Below, piece after piece: positions 35,962-45,918 of a DNA stretch of 64,000 bases. A program made the translations under genes and the position numbers. The notes beneath the pieces are model-generated. The model saw nothing but the letters and a program-made list of their open reading frames with translations. It was not told the origin of the DNA and did not search any database. The first letter of the stretch is position 1. Every line of letters begins with the position of its first letter. The DNA is from an uncultured bacterium (GTDB lineage Bacteria > Cyanobacteriota > Vampirovibrionia > Gastranaerophilales > Gastranaerophilaceae): contig CADAYE010000022.1 in NCBI GenBank assembly GCA_902792085.1, positions 28,537-92,536 on the forward strand, in the 5' to 3' direction.

Positions 35962-38658
35962 TTATTTAGAAGATTTTTTCTTTGCTGATTTTGCAGGGTA
36001 GTAATCTCTTACAACACCGTTAAATGCATCAATATAGATTTCTCTGATATCACTCATTAACGGATATGCAGGGTTAGCACCTGTGCATTGGTCGTCAAAT
36101 GCCAATTCTACCATTTCATCAAGTTTTGCGTAAAATTCTTCTTCTGTTACACCAAAATCTTTGATAGAATTTGGTAAGTTGATTGATTTCATAAGTTTAT
36201 CAACTGCCTGAATATACAATTCAACTTTTTCATCAAGAGTTTTTCCACCCAAACCTAATTCGTCAGCAATTTGAGCATATTTCTCTTTTGCATTCGGATA
36301 TTTATATTGAGGGAACGTTGCCTGTTTATGCGGATAGTCAACTGCATTATATTTGATAATTTGTCTGAATAATAATGCGTTTGCAACACCGTGAGGAACA
36401 TGGAACATTGCACCGAGTTTGTGAGCCATAGAGTGACACAAACCTAAGAATGAGTTAGCAAATGCCATACCTGCAATAGTTGCGGCATAGTGCATTTTTT
36501 CTCTTGCTTTAGGATTGTTTGCACCTTCTGACCAAGACGGTTCTAAATATTTGAATACCAATTTAATTGCTTCCAAAGCGTTTGAATTGGTGAAGTTTGT
36601 AGCCATACAAGAAACATACGCTTCAGTTGCGTGAACCAATGCATCAATACCTGATGCAGATGTCAAACCTTTTGGCATGCCGTCAACAAAGTTCGGATCA
36701 ATAATTGCCATATTAGGAGTCAAAGCATAATCTGCAATTGCGTATTTAACATGAGTTTCATCGTCTGTGATAATTGCAAACGGTGTAACTTCAGAACCCG
36801 TACCTGATGTTGTCGGTATTGCAACCATTGTTGCTTTTTTACCCAAATCAGGAATAGAGCAGATTCTCTTTCTGATATCCATAAATCTCATTGAAATATC
36901 ACTGAAATCTGTATCAGGCTGTTCATACATTAACCACATAATCTTTGCAGCATCCATTGGAGAACCCCCGCCCAATGCGATAAATACATCAGGTTCATAA
37001 GGTTTGATTATATCCATTGCTTGTTTGATTGTAGATAATGTCGGATCAGGTTTAACATCAAAGAAGATTTCATGGTCAATTCCGATTTCATCTAAAACAT
37101 TTGTAATCGCATCAACAGCACCTGAATTAAACAAGAATCTGTCAGTTACGATAAATGCACGCTTTTTACCTGCCAATTCACGAAGAGCCAAATCAGTAGC
37201 GCCTCTTTTAAAGTAAACCTTTGAAGGAACCTTGAACCACAACATGTTTTCTCTCCTTTCAGCAACTGTTTTGTAGTTAAGTAAGTTTTCTACCCCGATG
37301 TTACCTGAGATAGCGTTTTTACCCCAAGAACCGCAACCTAAGGATAATGACGGTTCAAGTTTAAAGTTATATAAATCACCAATACCACCCTGTGATGAAG
37401 GTGAGTTGATAAGTACACGACAAGAAGGCATCAATTCTGCATAATGGTCAATTCTTTCAGATGTTCTCGGATCTGTGTAAAGAACTGAAGTGTGACCTGC
37501 ACCACCTTTTGAAACCAATTCGTAAGCCATTTTTGATGCTTCTTCATAGTTTTTAGCCTTATACATAGTCAAAATCGGTGATAATTTTTCTCTTGAGAAC
37601 GGATCAGACCAATCAACAGAAGGTCTTTCAACCAAAAGAATTTTTGAATATTCAGGAATTTCAAAACCTGAAAGTTCAGCAATCTTAACTGCACTCTGAC
37701 CTACAATCGCAGGATGAGCAGTTCCTCTGTTCGGATCGATAAACGGCAAATCAATCATTTTTTGCTGTTCTGCTTTAGATACTAAATAAGCACCTCTGTA
37801 CTGAAATTCTTTTTTAACTTCTTCGTAAACATCTTCAACAACTACAACAGATTGTTCAGATGCACAAATCATACCGTTATCAAAAGTTTTAGACATAATA
37901 ATTGAAGAAACAGCCATTTTAATATCAGCAGTTTCGTCAATTACGGCTGAAGTATTACCCGGTCCTACACCTAACGCAGGGTTGCCTGATGAATAAGCAG
38001 CCTTAACCATACCAGGACCGCCTGTTGCCAAAATACAAGCAATATCAGGGTGCTGCATCAATTGTCCTGAAAGTTCAACTGACGGAACATCAATCCAGCC
38101 GATAATATCTTCCGGAGCACCTGCCTTAACTGCGGCTTCCAATACAACCTTTGCAGCCTCAATAGTAGATTTTGTTGCTCTCGGGTGCGGTGAAAAGATA
38201 ATTGCGTTTCTTGTTTTCAAAGCAATTAAAGATTTGAAAATTGCTGTTGAAGTCGGGTTGGTTGTAGGAATGATACCTGCAATAATTCCGAGAGGTTCAG
38301 CAACAATTTTTATTCCGTTTGCTTTATCTTCTTTAATAATTCCGCAAGTTTTTGCGTTTTTGTGTTTGTTGTAAATGTATTCACTTGCAAAGTGATTTTT
38401 AATAATTTTATCTTCCAAAACGCCCATGCCTGTTTCTTCTGCAGCCATACGAGCCAAAGGAATACGAGCCTTGTCAGCAGCCGTTGCAGCCGCTTTGAAA
38501 ATCTTATCAACCTGTTCCTGTGTATAAGTTGAATAGATTTTTTGAGCCTTTTTAACTCTTTCAATAAGCAGTTCAAATTGTTCTGCACTGTCAACTACCG
38601 TTGATTTGTTCAAACTTTTTTCAAGTTTTTCAACAGTTTTTTTACTTTTTGTTGTCAT
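35962..38658 (-). CDS. adhE: Bifunctional aldehyde-alcohol dehydrogenase
   Basis: 898 residues, the usual length. The N-terminal half is a CoA-acylating acetaldehyde dehydrogenase (PLGIIAGIIPTTNPTSTAIF; catalytic Cys in NGMICASEQSVVV). The C-terminal half from about residue 460 is an iron-dependent alcohol dehydrogenase (ALGGGSPMDAAKIMW, IPTTSGTGSEVTPFAI, and the His-rich metal site in FLGLCHSMAHKLGAMFHVPH). It reduces acetyl-CoA to ethanol and recycles NADH, pointing to mixed-acid or ethanol fermentation; it usually assembles into spirosomes. AAGGAG precedes the ATG. The C-terminus is Lys/Ser-rich. Confidence 0.98.
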   Translation of the reverse strand: MTTKSKKTVEKLEKSLNKSTVVDSAEQFELLIERVKKAQKIYSTYTQEQVDKIFKAAATAADKARIPLARMAAEETGMGVLEDKIIKNHFASEYIYNKHKNAKTCGIIKEDKANGIKIVAEPLGIIAGIIPTTNPTSTAIFKSLIALKTRNAIIFSPHPRATKSTIEAAKVVLEAAVKAGAPEDIIGWIDVPSVELSGQLMQHPDIACILATGGPGMVKAAYSSGNPALGVGPGNTSAVIDETADIKMAVSSIIMSKTFDNGMICASEQSVVVVEDVYEEVKKEFQYRGAYLVSKAEQQKMIDLPFIDPNRGTAHPAIVGQSAVKIAELSGFEIPEYSKILLVERPSVDWSDPFSREKLSPILTMYKAKNYEEASKMAYELVSKGGAGHTSVLYTDPRTSERIDHYAELMPSCRVLINSPSSQGGIGDLYNFKLEPSLSLGCGSWGKNAISGNIGVENLLNYKTVAERRENMLWFKVPSKVYFKRGATDLALRELAGKKRAFIVTDRFLFNSGAVDAITNVLDEIGIDHEIFFDVKPDPTLSTIKQAMDIIKPYEPDVFIALGGGSPMDAAKIMWLMYEQPDTDFSDISMRFMDIRKRICSIPDLGKKATMVAIPTTSGTGSEVTPFAIITDDETHVKYAIADYALTPNMAIIDPNFVDGMPKGLTSASGIDALVHATEAYVSCMATNFTNSNALEAIKLVFKYLEPSWSEGANNPKAREKMHYAATIAGMAFANSFLGLCHSMAHKLGAMFHVPHGVANALLFRQIIKYNAVDYPHKQATFPQYKYPNAKEKYAQIADELGLGGKTLDEKVELYIQAVDKLMKSINLPNSIKDFGVTEEEFYAKLDEMVELAFDDQCTGANPAYPLMSDIREIYIDAFNGVVRDYYPAKSAKKKSSK

Positions 38659-39120
38659 ATTTTTCTCCTTTTATAAAATGATAACATGATAATTTTATTT
38701 TAATCGTGATTTTTTTCACAAATAGAATGTAATATTATTATAAAATAAATAATTATATTTATCAAGTGTATCTTTTACAATCTTTATAAGTTCTTTATAT
38801 TTAAGGAAAAAGCATACTATTACTGAACAATACATGATTTTTGAAAAACAATTAGAAAAATCTGATACAGAATTTAAGTTATCTACACCTACAGTATGAT
38901 TAATTTTTGCATTAAAATTTGAAATTTTTTTAACCGTATAAGCCATGCAATAAGTAATAAGTGTATTTTTGGCACTTTATCGCTAAATCTTTCTGTAGTC
39001 TTATTTTCAGTATGCTTAACAAAAGTTCATAATAGGTATTGACAAATTATTTTTTATGATTTATAGTATTTGTGTTAAATGAAGTGTTGAATTTACACTT
39101 AATCCCGAAAGGAGAAGAAC
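38659..39120. other. Promoter-bearing intergenic region of adhE and the small SFG gene
   Basis: Very AT-rich. A 76-codon open frame at 38716-38946 overlaps the region where adhE must have its promoter and lacks protein-like composition, so I do not call it. TTGACAAATTATTTTTTATG with TATAGT (about 39037-39065) is a likely rightward promoter for the gene at 39121. Confidence 0.5.
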
Positions 39121-39405
39121 ATGATTACAATAAATCCAGTAAAAATAACAACAATAAAGCCGATTTCATTCGGTACTAATAATAACAATGATAACTCAAG
39201 AGTAGGTTTGATGAATCTTGATAAAAATTCAAACAACAAAATCAACTTTGAAAAAGATTTATACATTACCCAAAATGCAGATTTTGTTCATTCAAACCCT
39301 TTAAAAGCACTTGGTTACAGTTTTGTTAAGGCTTATAATATACTATCAACCCCAAAAAGAAGTACAGTAAACGAAAACTATATACATTTACCGTATATGG
39401 CTTAA
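39121..39405 (+). CDS. Small protein with N-terminal SFG motif
   Basis: 94 residues, MITINPVKITTIKPISFGTN then Asn-rich and helical parts. AAAGGAGAAG precedes the ATG and a good terminator follows, so it is a self-contained expressed unit. The N-terminal PISFGT resembles NVNFKG, NILFKG and NQSFGH of three other unknown proteins in this window. Function unknown. Confidence 0.7.
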   Translation: MITINPVKITTIKPISFGTNNNNDNSRVGLMNLDKNSNNKINFEKDLYITQNADFVHSNPLKALGYSFVKAYNILSTPKRSTVNENYIHLPYMA

Positions 39406-39488
39406 TAAATATAATTTAACTCCTAAATTACATTTACCCCTATAAACCCCATAAAACACAGCCTATTTAAGGCTATTACCCCAAAAAG

Positions 39489-39526
39489 AAACTCAAGCAA
39501 TTTACCCCAAACTGCTCGAGTTTTTA
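39489..39526 (+). terminator. Terminator of the small SFG gene
   Basis: AACTCAAGCA pairs with TGCTCGAGTT (one mismatch), followed by TTTTATTTTTT. Confidence 0.8.
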
Positions 39527-39612
39527 TTTTTTGTATGCTGTGAGTCATGATTTGTGAATAAACCATATAAGAAATTGTTGGAAAGAACTATTCACCACTC
39601 ACAATTCACTTT

Positions 39613-40647
39613 TCACTTTATTACTCTTATCCAGCCTTCCGGTGCTTCAATTTTACCGTATTGAATACCTGTAAGAGTATCATAGAGTTTTTTGGTAATT
39701 TCGCCCGGAGCATCCATGCCTGACGGAAAATCAATAGATTTGCCGTGGTCATCAATTCTGCCTACAGGAGAAATAACTGCGGCAGTACCACAAAGACCAC
39801 ATTCTGCAAAATCTTTAAGTTCTTCAAGATAAACTTCTCTTTCTTCAACTTCAAGCCCTAAATAGTGTTTTGCAACATACATTAATGAGCGTCTTGTAAT
39901 AGACGGCAAAATACTTGATGATTTCGGAGTAACAACTTTGCCATCTTTTGTAATGAATAAGAAATTTGCTCCGCCTGTTTCTTCGACTTTTGTACGAGTT
40001 TGTGGGTCGAGATATAAGTTTTCGGCATAACCTTCTTTGTGTGCTGTCACACCTGCGTGCAAACTCATAGCGTAGTTTAAACCTGCCTTAACATGCCCTG
40101 TTCCGTTAGGTGCGGCTCTGTCAAAATCACTGACCTTTAATGTAATCGGTTTTGAACCGCCTTTAAAATAAGGTCCGACAGGAGAAACAAAAATTCTGAA
40201 CATAAAATCCTGTGCGGGTTTTACACCCATTACAGGTGAATAACCAAACAAATATGGCCTTATATAAAGGCTTGCGCCTGTCCCGTATGGAGGAACATAC
40301 TTCAAATTCGCTTTGACAACCTGTTCAACCGCTTCAACAAATTTATCTTGCGGATATGGTTGCATTTCAAGTCTTTGAGCAGTATCAAACATTCTTTGAG
40401 CGTTCATATCGGGTCTGAAAATTACTACATGTCCGTCAACAGTTTCGTAGGCTTTCATTCCTTCAAAACATGTTTGAGCATACTGCAAAACACACGCACA
40501 CTCATTCATAGTAATATTTTCGTCATCTGTCAGACTGCCCTCGTCCCATTTGCCGTCTTTAAACATGGAAACAAATCTTTTATCGGTCTTGTAATAACCA
40601 AAACCCAAATTTGCCCAATCAATATTTGCTTTTTCCATAGTTTGCAT
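39613..40647 (-). CDS. ilvE: Branched-chain amino acid aminotransferase
   Basis: 344 residues, class IV PLP aminotransferase of the longer (eukaryote-like/type II) branch. YAQTCFEGMKAYETVDG is the N-terminal signature, GHVKAGLNYAMSL has the PLP Lys, and VEETGGANFLFI and GLCGTAAVISPVG are the cofactor phosphate and substrate loops. It interconverts Leu, Ile and Val with their keto acids using glutamate. GGAGGG lies eight bases before the ATG at 40647. No other ilv or leu genes are close. Confidence 0.95.
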   Translation of the reverse strand: MQTMEKANIDWANLGFGYYKTDKRFVSMFKDGKWDEGSLTDDENITMNECACVLQYAQTCFEGMKAYETVDGHVVIFRPDMNAQRMFDTAQRLEMQPYPQDKFVEAVEQVVKANLKYVPPYGTGASLYIRPYLFGYSPVMGVKPAQDFMFRIFVSPVGPYFKGGSKPITLKVSDFDRAAPNGTGHVKAGLNYAMSLHAGVTAHKEGYAENLYLDPQTRTKVEETGGANFLFITKDGKVVTPKSSSILPSITRRSLMYVAKHYLGLEVEEREVYLEELKDFAECGLCGTAAVISPVGRIDDHGKSIDFPSGMDAPGEITKKLYDTLTGIQYGKIEAPEGWIRVIK

Positions 40648-40747
40648 AAAATATCCCTCCTGATAAGTTTAGTATAACATAAAAAAGTCAAGAAATTATT
40701 TACAAAATTATATTTATGCTATAATTTGAAAGTTGAAAAGGGGATAT

Positions 40748-40812
40748 TTTATTTGCAAGGGGAAAACACCCCTCACCCTACCCTCTCCCCTCAATGGGCG
40801 AGGGAAGAATGA
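40748..40812. repeat. Dispersed repeat between ilvE and fabG
   Basis: CCCCTCACCCTACCCTCTCC and CCTCAATGGGCGAGGG, of the same kind as the repeats fused to tgt and inside the nuclease gene. It sits only about 20 bases before the fabG start region. Confidence 0.6.
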
Positions 40813-40833
40813 AAAATAAGGAGAAAGATTAAA

Positions 40834-41565
40834 ATGACTGAAAGAAAAATTGCTTTGATTACAGGAGGTTCAAGAGGAATCGGTTTTAGTTGTGCTAAAG
40901 AACTTGCACACGCAGGATGTGACATCATTATCAATGACATTTGTGATGCGGCAACTGCACAACCTGCTATTGATGAACTCAAGGCTATCGGTGTTAATGC
41001 TTGGTTCTATCAATTTGATGTATCAAATGATGAACAGGTTAAAACAGCCGTTGACAAAATGATTGAAGAACACGGACACATTGACATTTTGCTAAATAAC
41101 GCAGGTATCACAAAAGACGGTTTGTTTATCAGAATGGATGCTGAACAATGGGAAAGAGTAATTAAAATCAACCTTGGTTCTGCATATTATGTAACTCACG
41201 CAGTTATCAAATATATGATGAAAGCAAGACAGGGTTCAATTATCAATATGTCATCAATTGTCGGTGTACATGGTAATGCCGGTCAGGCAAACTATTCTGC
41301 ATCAAAAGCAGGTTTAATCGGTTTAACTAAAACTCTTGCAAAAGAATTTGGCTCAAGAAATATCAGAGTAAATGCTGTATGTCCGGGATTTATTCAAACT
41401 GCAATGACTGCAAACTTGGGTAATATCGAAGAATACGCAGCAGCAATTCCGATGAAAAGATTCGGTACACCTGAAGATATTGCAAAAGTAGTTAAATTCT
41501 TAGCACTTGATACAGATTATGTAACAGGTCAGGCTATCGAAGTTGCCGGCGGTTTGATGCTGTAA
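40834..41565 (+). CDS. fabG: 3-oxoacyl-ACP reductase (SDR)
   Basis: 243 residues. TGGSRGIGFSCAKELA is the cofactor Gly-rich loop, NNAGITKDG the NNAG motif, and NMSSIVGVHGNAGQANYSAS gives Ser, Tyr and (with KAG) Lys of the catalytic set. VNAVCPGFIQTAMT is the adenine/substrate lid. It reduces beta-ketoacyl-ACP in fatty acid elongation; acetoacetyl-CoA reductase (PhaB) is a close alternative, but no PHA genes are seen. AAGGAG lies 11 bases before the ATG. acpP and the broken fabF lie 5-7 kb away on the other strand. Confidence 0.92.
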   Translation: MTERKIALITGGSRGIGFSCAKELAHAGCDIIINDICDAATAQPAIDELKAIGVNAWFYQFDVSNDEQVKTAVDKMIEEHGHIDILLNNAGITKDGLFIRMDAEQWERVIKINLGSAYYVTHAVIKYMMKARQGSIINMSSIVGVHGNAGQANYSASKAGLIGLTKTLAKEFGSRNIRVNAVCPGFIQTAMTANLGNIEEYAAAIPMKRFGTPEDIAKVVKFLALDTDYVTGQAIEVAGGLML

Positions 41566-41607
41566 AATTATTGAAAATTTGAACAGTTGAAAGGTTTTAC
41601 GATTATA

Positions 41608-41666
41608 TAATAAAAAATGAGGCTTTTAAGATTCTGAAACAAGTTCAGAATGACAAAGCCTTATTT
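41608..41666 (+). terminator. Terminator of fabG with a nested repeat
   Basis: AAATGAGGCTTT pairs with AAAGCCTTATTTT. Its loop is a complete inner hairpin, ATTCTGAA/TTCAGAAT, of the dispersed repeat type. A T-run follows. Confidence 0.8.
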
Positions 41667-42143
41667 TTTATATTTTTTGTTGAGTTGAAACCCAAACTAT
41701 ATTTATAACATTCAATCTCCCCTGCGGGGAGAAAAGAATTTCAATGCGAAACAAAGTTGAGCATCAGTTATGTAGGGTGCGTTTATACGCACCAATCGGC
41801 AAAATAACTTTGTTCCTCCCCTCGGTAGGGGAGGTTAGGTGGGGTTTGGGTTAATCAGAAAATAAATCAAATCAAAACCCATCCCTACTCCTTCCCTACT
41901 TAGGGAAGGGAAATTTAAAAGGCGGAGTTGATACCTCCGCCCTAAATTTTATTTTATGTCAAGCAATTGCCTGACCTACAACTCTTATTGTGTCATTCCG
42001 AATTTATTTCGGAATCTCCTACTGAACACTCCTAAATTTGATTAACAAGGAGATGCTGAAATAAGCCCTATAAACAACACTTACTTTCCGTTCGCTGCGA
42101 CTGTAAATCGTACCAAAACGAATGATGAAAGGAGGTGATGAAG

Positions 42144-42218
42144 GTGAAATTCTTTATAACAGAAAAAGCGCTTTGGCTTATCTTACTGATAATCATTGCG
42201 CTTTACTTCACCAAATAA
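42144..42218 (+). CDS. Tiny single-helix membrane peptide, type I toxin-like (copy 2)
   Basis: 24 residues starting from GTG at 42144: short polar start, ITEKALWLILLIIIALYF, and TK at the end. This start matches the length and alignment of the copy at 26478, and AGGAGG lies eight bases upstream; an ATG two codons earlier is the alternative. The helix is one membrane span. Same leader and same nested terminator as copy 1, so the pair are true paralogues, not chance frames. Confidence 0.6.
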   Translation: MKFFITEKALWLILLIIIALYFTK

Positions 42219-42262
42219 GAGGGCTTTTAAAGAGGCAGGCTGCAACCTGCTTCGCCCTTTTT
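42219..42262 (+). terminator. Nested hairpin terminator after the tiny gene (copy 2)
   Basis: GAGGGC ... GCCC outer stem enclosing GGCAGG/CCTGC, followed by TTTTTT. Confidence 0.8.
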
Positions 42263-42375
42263 TACATTATAAACTATGATTTTACATTTTTCAAGACTAC
42301 ACACAAAATAATATTTCCTTTTCTTGTTAAATATTTAATTTTTGCGTAAAATATCTTTAACAAAGGAAGATGTTT

Positions 42376-43677
42376 ATGAAAAAGTTTAGTGTTTTATTAT
42401 TAATAAGTATATTAGGAATTTTTACGGTAGTACAAAACCCGTCAGACGCCATTGTAATAAGTGCAAATAATGTTCAAAATACAAAAACTTACACCAAGTC
42501 TATGCCGTATTACAATTACCTCAAATTCTATACCATTGAAAACGACAGAGTACAAATTCATTTTAATAAAATGAATGATGAAGTTGAGAAAAATTTTGTT
42601 CGTAATTTAACTAAAGAAGAAAAACAGGATTACAAATATACAAAAAAAGTTCAGCAACTGATAGACAAAGGTGCCTGGGGAGAGGTCTTATATAAATACC
42701 CGAATTTTTATCCCGCTTTAGTGCAATATTATAACAACTGCATTGAAAAAGAACTCTACGAAGAAGCACTGCGTACTATGGATAAAATCCGCATGGCAGA
42801 CAGAAATTATCAAATTTTTTCAAAAAATACAATTAATGATGACCTTGGCAGACTTTACATGAAAAACAATCAATACCAAAAGGCACTTGATGTATATAAA
42901 CTTTATGAAAACACCGGTGACGAAAAAATTTATTCCTCGATGGCAAAATGCTATTACGGTATTGGAGATTACCAAAATGCCATCAATTACATAAGCAGAA
43001 TAAGGAATAGAAGATACGAAGACAATGAACTTCTATACACAATTTACAGTGAAAAAAATGACCTGCCCAACGCTCACAGAATCGCTATTGCGCTTAATAA
43101 CCAAAAGTACAATTTTGAAAACCTGATGCGTATTCAAAAAACTTCCCTAAATGATACTGACAGACTGAAATACGCATATCAGGCAAGAAATACAACCATG
43201 AATGAAGGTGATATTGCAATAGTTAATGAAATTATTGCTGATTTGGAACAGAAAAAAATTGACAAACAATTATCCAAACTAAAAATATTTGTTAAAGCCC
43301 CAAAATGGGAATATTTCAGAAATCAACTTCCTGAGAATATAACAGCAGCGGAACTTTGCCAAAAACAAGACGAATTTTTCCGCACCGCAAACCAATATCT
43401 TGTAAAATATGACGGACAACAACTCACAAATGCCTTTTATTCACTAAATCAGGACTATATGAACTATGTTCTTGCCAAAAAAGAACAATATTACAGAGAA
43501 AAGCAACAGGAAGCAGAACAAATCATGCTTGAAATGCAGGCACAACAACAATATATTAATGAACAACTAATTCAGCAGCAACGCATGCAAAACTATGTTC
43601 GCATGCAAAGAATCCAAAACCTTGGGAATCAGTCATATTATATGAATCCTGCCGTTATGTATGACCCGTTTTGGTAG
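42376..43677 (+). CDS. Secreted TPR-type protein
   Basis: 433 residues. MKKFSVLLLISILGIFTVV is a signal peptide. Residues about 95-280 contain helical pairs of the tetratricopeptide kind (YEEALRTMDKIRMADRNYQI, NQYQKALDVYKLYENTGDEK, GDYQNAINYISRIRNRR). The C-terminal 70 residues are Gln-rich (EQIMLEMQAQQQYINEQLI). TPR arrays usually hold protein complexes, so an envelope scaffold role is likely. I chose the ATG at 42376, six bases after the first ATG, because AAAGGA gives it normal spacing. Confidence 0.75.
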   Translation: MKKFSVLLLISILGIFTVVQNPSDAIVISANNVQNTKTYTKSMPYYNYLKFYTIENDRVQIHFNKMNDEVEKNFVRNLTKEEKQDYKYTKKVQQLIDKGAWGEVLYKYPNFYPALVQYYNNCIEKELYEEALRTMDKIRMADRNYQIFSKNTINDDLGRLYMKNNQYQKALDVYKLYENTGDEKIYSSMAKCYYGIGDYQNAINYISRIRNRRYEDNELLYTIYSEKNDLPNAHRIAIALNNQKYNFENLMRIQKTSLNDTDRLKYAYQARNTTMNEGDIAIVNEIIADLEQKKIDKQLSKLKIFVKAPKWEYFRNQLPENITAAELCQKQDEFFRTANQYLVKYDGQQLTNAFYSLNQDYMNYVLAKKEQYYREKQQEAEQIMLEMQAQQQYINEQLIQQQRMQNYVRMQRIQNLGNQSYYMNPAVMYDPFW

Positions 43678-43935
43678 TAATATCGCAGATACATATTAAT
43701 ATTTCTTAAAACATGGGTTGGAAAAGGTTAAAACATGTTTTATACTATAAGTGTAGTAATAAATTTGTAGAAATAGCGGGGCAAGTATTAGAAATTTGCG
43801 GATTTCCATCTGTTTGCAGTATTTCATAAAGGAAAGTTTTAGGGTAAAATTTATTTAAGTAATGTAAACAATTCCCAAAAATTTGTCAAAAAAAATTTGT
43901 TACGAAACTTTAGGGAAGAAACAGGTAGTTGAATT

Positions 43936-45918
43936 TTGGAAAATACAGATAAGAAAATTGAAGAAAGAAAGACTCAACCTCAACAAAAGTCTTTGAGTTC
44001 CAATCCTATTGAAAATATATTAAACAGGATTGAAGAATCTTTGCCTAATGTTTCTGACAACAGGAGAAATCCTTACGGTTCGGAAACATCAATATCTGCG
44101 CCGGTTCAAGAACCTGTTAAGAAAAATCCGTTTGGAGAGAATCAAAGTTTCAGCAGCATTGTTGAAACAATAAATAATTTTAATATAGACCGAGCAAAAT
44201 CGCATCCGTTTGTTCCGTATCCTGAGGAACAAACTTCAACACCTGTTGCAATAAATTATGCAGAAATAATGAAAAGCATCTCTGATGCGTTTACAAACAA
44301 TTCAAGTCTTATAAATCTGTTTTCACGCTTAAACGATATTTTTGTAAAAAAACAAAAATGGAATTTTATCGGTTTTGGTATTTTGCATGAAAAATCAAAA
44401 TGTCTTAATATCAGATTATATTCAAAAGCAGGAAATTCATACAGTTCAAAGGTATTTTTATCTGATGAAACAAACCCGATAGTTCAGTGTTTTAATTCAA
44501 GAACAATAATTGATAAAGATAATATTGATTACATTAAAATTCCTTATTTAAGCAAAACCGGTTCTGTAATTATCCCAATGATGTCTGTTGACAAATGTAT
44601 CGGGGTAATGCTTGTCGGCAAAAGTATTGCAAGACTTAATATCAATCTTTCCACATTCCTTTCAAATTATATGGGAATGTATATTCACAATATTCAACTG
44701 CTCGAACAGACAAACAAATTTGCAAATACTGATACCCTGACTTCTTTATACACTCACAGAGGTTTTCAGGAAGTTCTTGCAAAAGAAATGGCAAAAGCAA
44801 AAGATAATAATACACCTTTGTCTGTCATAATGTTTGATGTTAATAACATCACAAAAATCAACAGAGAACTTGGGCATGCCAAAGGTGATGAAGTTATTAA
44901 AATTATTGCAGAAAAAGTTAAACAAAATATCAAAAATACCGATAGTGCAGGCAGATACGGCGGAGATGAAATAGCCGTTATCATGCCAGAAACCGATACC
45001 AAAAACGCAAAATATATGGCAGAATATATTACATACTGTTTGTCATGTTGTTTTGTAGATGATGTCGGACCCGTTAAGGTATCTGTCGGGGTTGCAACAT
45101 ATCCTGACTGCGCACAGGATCAGGAAAAACTGTTGTTACTTGCCGAACAAGCAATGTATATTTCACAGGCAAAAGGTTATAAAGAAGGTATGTCTGCAAT
45201 TATCAGTACCGAAGATTTCAATTTCTGGGATGATGTTGCGGTTAATTCATTCACCGAAATCCTTGCAAAACGCCATTTTGAAACAGGCATAAATTTTGAA
45301 GACGAATTTGTTAAAAAGATTAATAATGTTGATATTCTAAACCATAACAACCTTATGGAAATGGTTACATCACTTGCTGGTGCAATTGATGCCAAAGACC
45401 CTTATACAAAAGGGCATTCAACAAGTGTTTCAAGATACTCCGAAGCCCTTGCAAGAGCAATCAATCTTCCTGAAGCAGATGTTGAAAGAATTAAGATTGG
45501 CGCAATGTTACACGATATTGGAAAAATCGGTATCCCTGAATCCGTCCTCAAAAAACCGGGTAAACTTGATGATGAAGAATGGGAAATTATGAAACAACAC
45601 CCGACAATCGGTGCTGAAAAAGTTCTTGCGCCAAATGAAGCACTGAGAGAATTTATCCCGATAGTAAAACATCACCATGAAAGACTTGACGGAAAAGGTT
45701 ATCCTGACAAATTGAGCGGGGAAGAAATACCGCTTGAAGCAAGAATTGTATCAGTTGCAGATGCTTATCACGCATTGGTCAGCGACAGACCTTACAGAAA
45801 AGGCATGCCAATAGAAAAAGCATGCGCTATTTTGCAGGAAGGTGCAGGAGTTCAGTGGGATAGCGATTTGGTAAGAGCATTTATTGCTATCGCACCGTCT
45901 TTGACTACTAAAGTGTAA
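43936..45918 (+). CDS. GAF-GGDEF-HD-GYP cyclic-di-GMP signalling protein
   Basis: 660 residues, cytosolic. The first about 110 residues are disordered. About 115-250 looks like a GAF sensor. The GGDEF domain spans about 260-415 with GRYGGDEIAVIMP (GGDEI at about residue 341), a signature variant that can still be active. The HD-GYP domain spans about 470-650: MLHDIGKIGIPESVL, then KHHHERLDGKGYPD with metal-binding HD, HH and the GYP motif. It could both make and degrade c-di-GMP, under control of a ligand at the GAF domain. The start is a TTG at 43936, and no ATG occurs for a long distance inside. Translation may be low. Confidence 0.9.
   Translation: MENTDKKIEERKTQPQQKSLSSNPIENILNRIEESLPNVSDNRRNPYGSETSISAPVQEPVKKNPFGENQSFSSIVETINNFNIDRAKSHPFVPYPEEQTSTPVAINYAEIMKSISDAFTNNSSLINLFSRLNDIFVKKQKWNFIGFGILHEKSKCLNIRLYSKAGNSYSSKVFLSDETNPIVQCFNSRTIIDKDNIDYIKIPYLSKTGSVIIPMMSVDKCIGVMLVGKSIARLNINLSTFLSNYMGMYIHNIQLLEQTNKFANTDTLTSLYTHRGFQEVLAKEMAKAKDNNTPLSVIMFDVNNITKINRELGHAKGDEVIKIIAEKVKQNIKNTDSAGRYGGDEIAVIMPETDTKNAKYMAEYITYCLSCCFVDDVGPVKVSVGVATYPDCAQDQEKLLLLAEQAMYISQAKGYKEGMSAIISTEDFNFWDDVAVNSFTEILAKRHFETGINFEDEFVKKINNVDILNHNNLMEMVTSLAGAIDAKDPYTKGHSTSVSRYSEALARAINLPEADVERIKIGAMLHDIGKIGIPESVLKKPGKLDDEEWEIMKQHPTIGAEKVLAPNEALREFIPIVKHHHERLDGKGYPDKLSGEEIPLEARIVSVADAYHALVSDRPYRKGMPIEKACAILQEGAGVQWDSDLVRAFIAIAPSLTTKV

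Larger units (their letters stand above)
41716..42262 (+). repeat. Duplicated repeat block, copy 2 (with tiny ORF)
   Basis: Second copy of the block at 26048-26596, with the same order of palindromes, the GTCAAGCAATTGCCTGACC element, the GTCATTCCGAATTTATTTC hairpin and the TTTCCGTTCGCTGCGACTG leader before a tiny gene. Conserved over about 500 bp. Confidence 0.8.

Noticed and set aside
38716..38946. 76-codon open frame upstream of adhE
   Set aside because: It occupies the only place for the adhE promoter, has no ribosome site, and its composition is that of AT-rich noncoding DNA.
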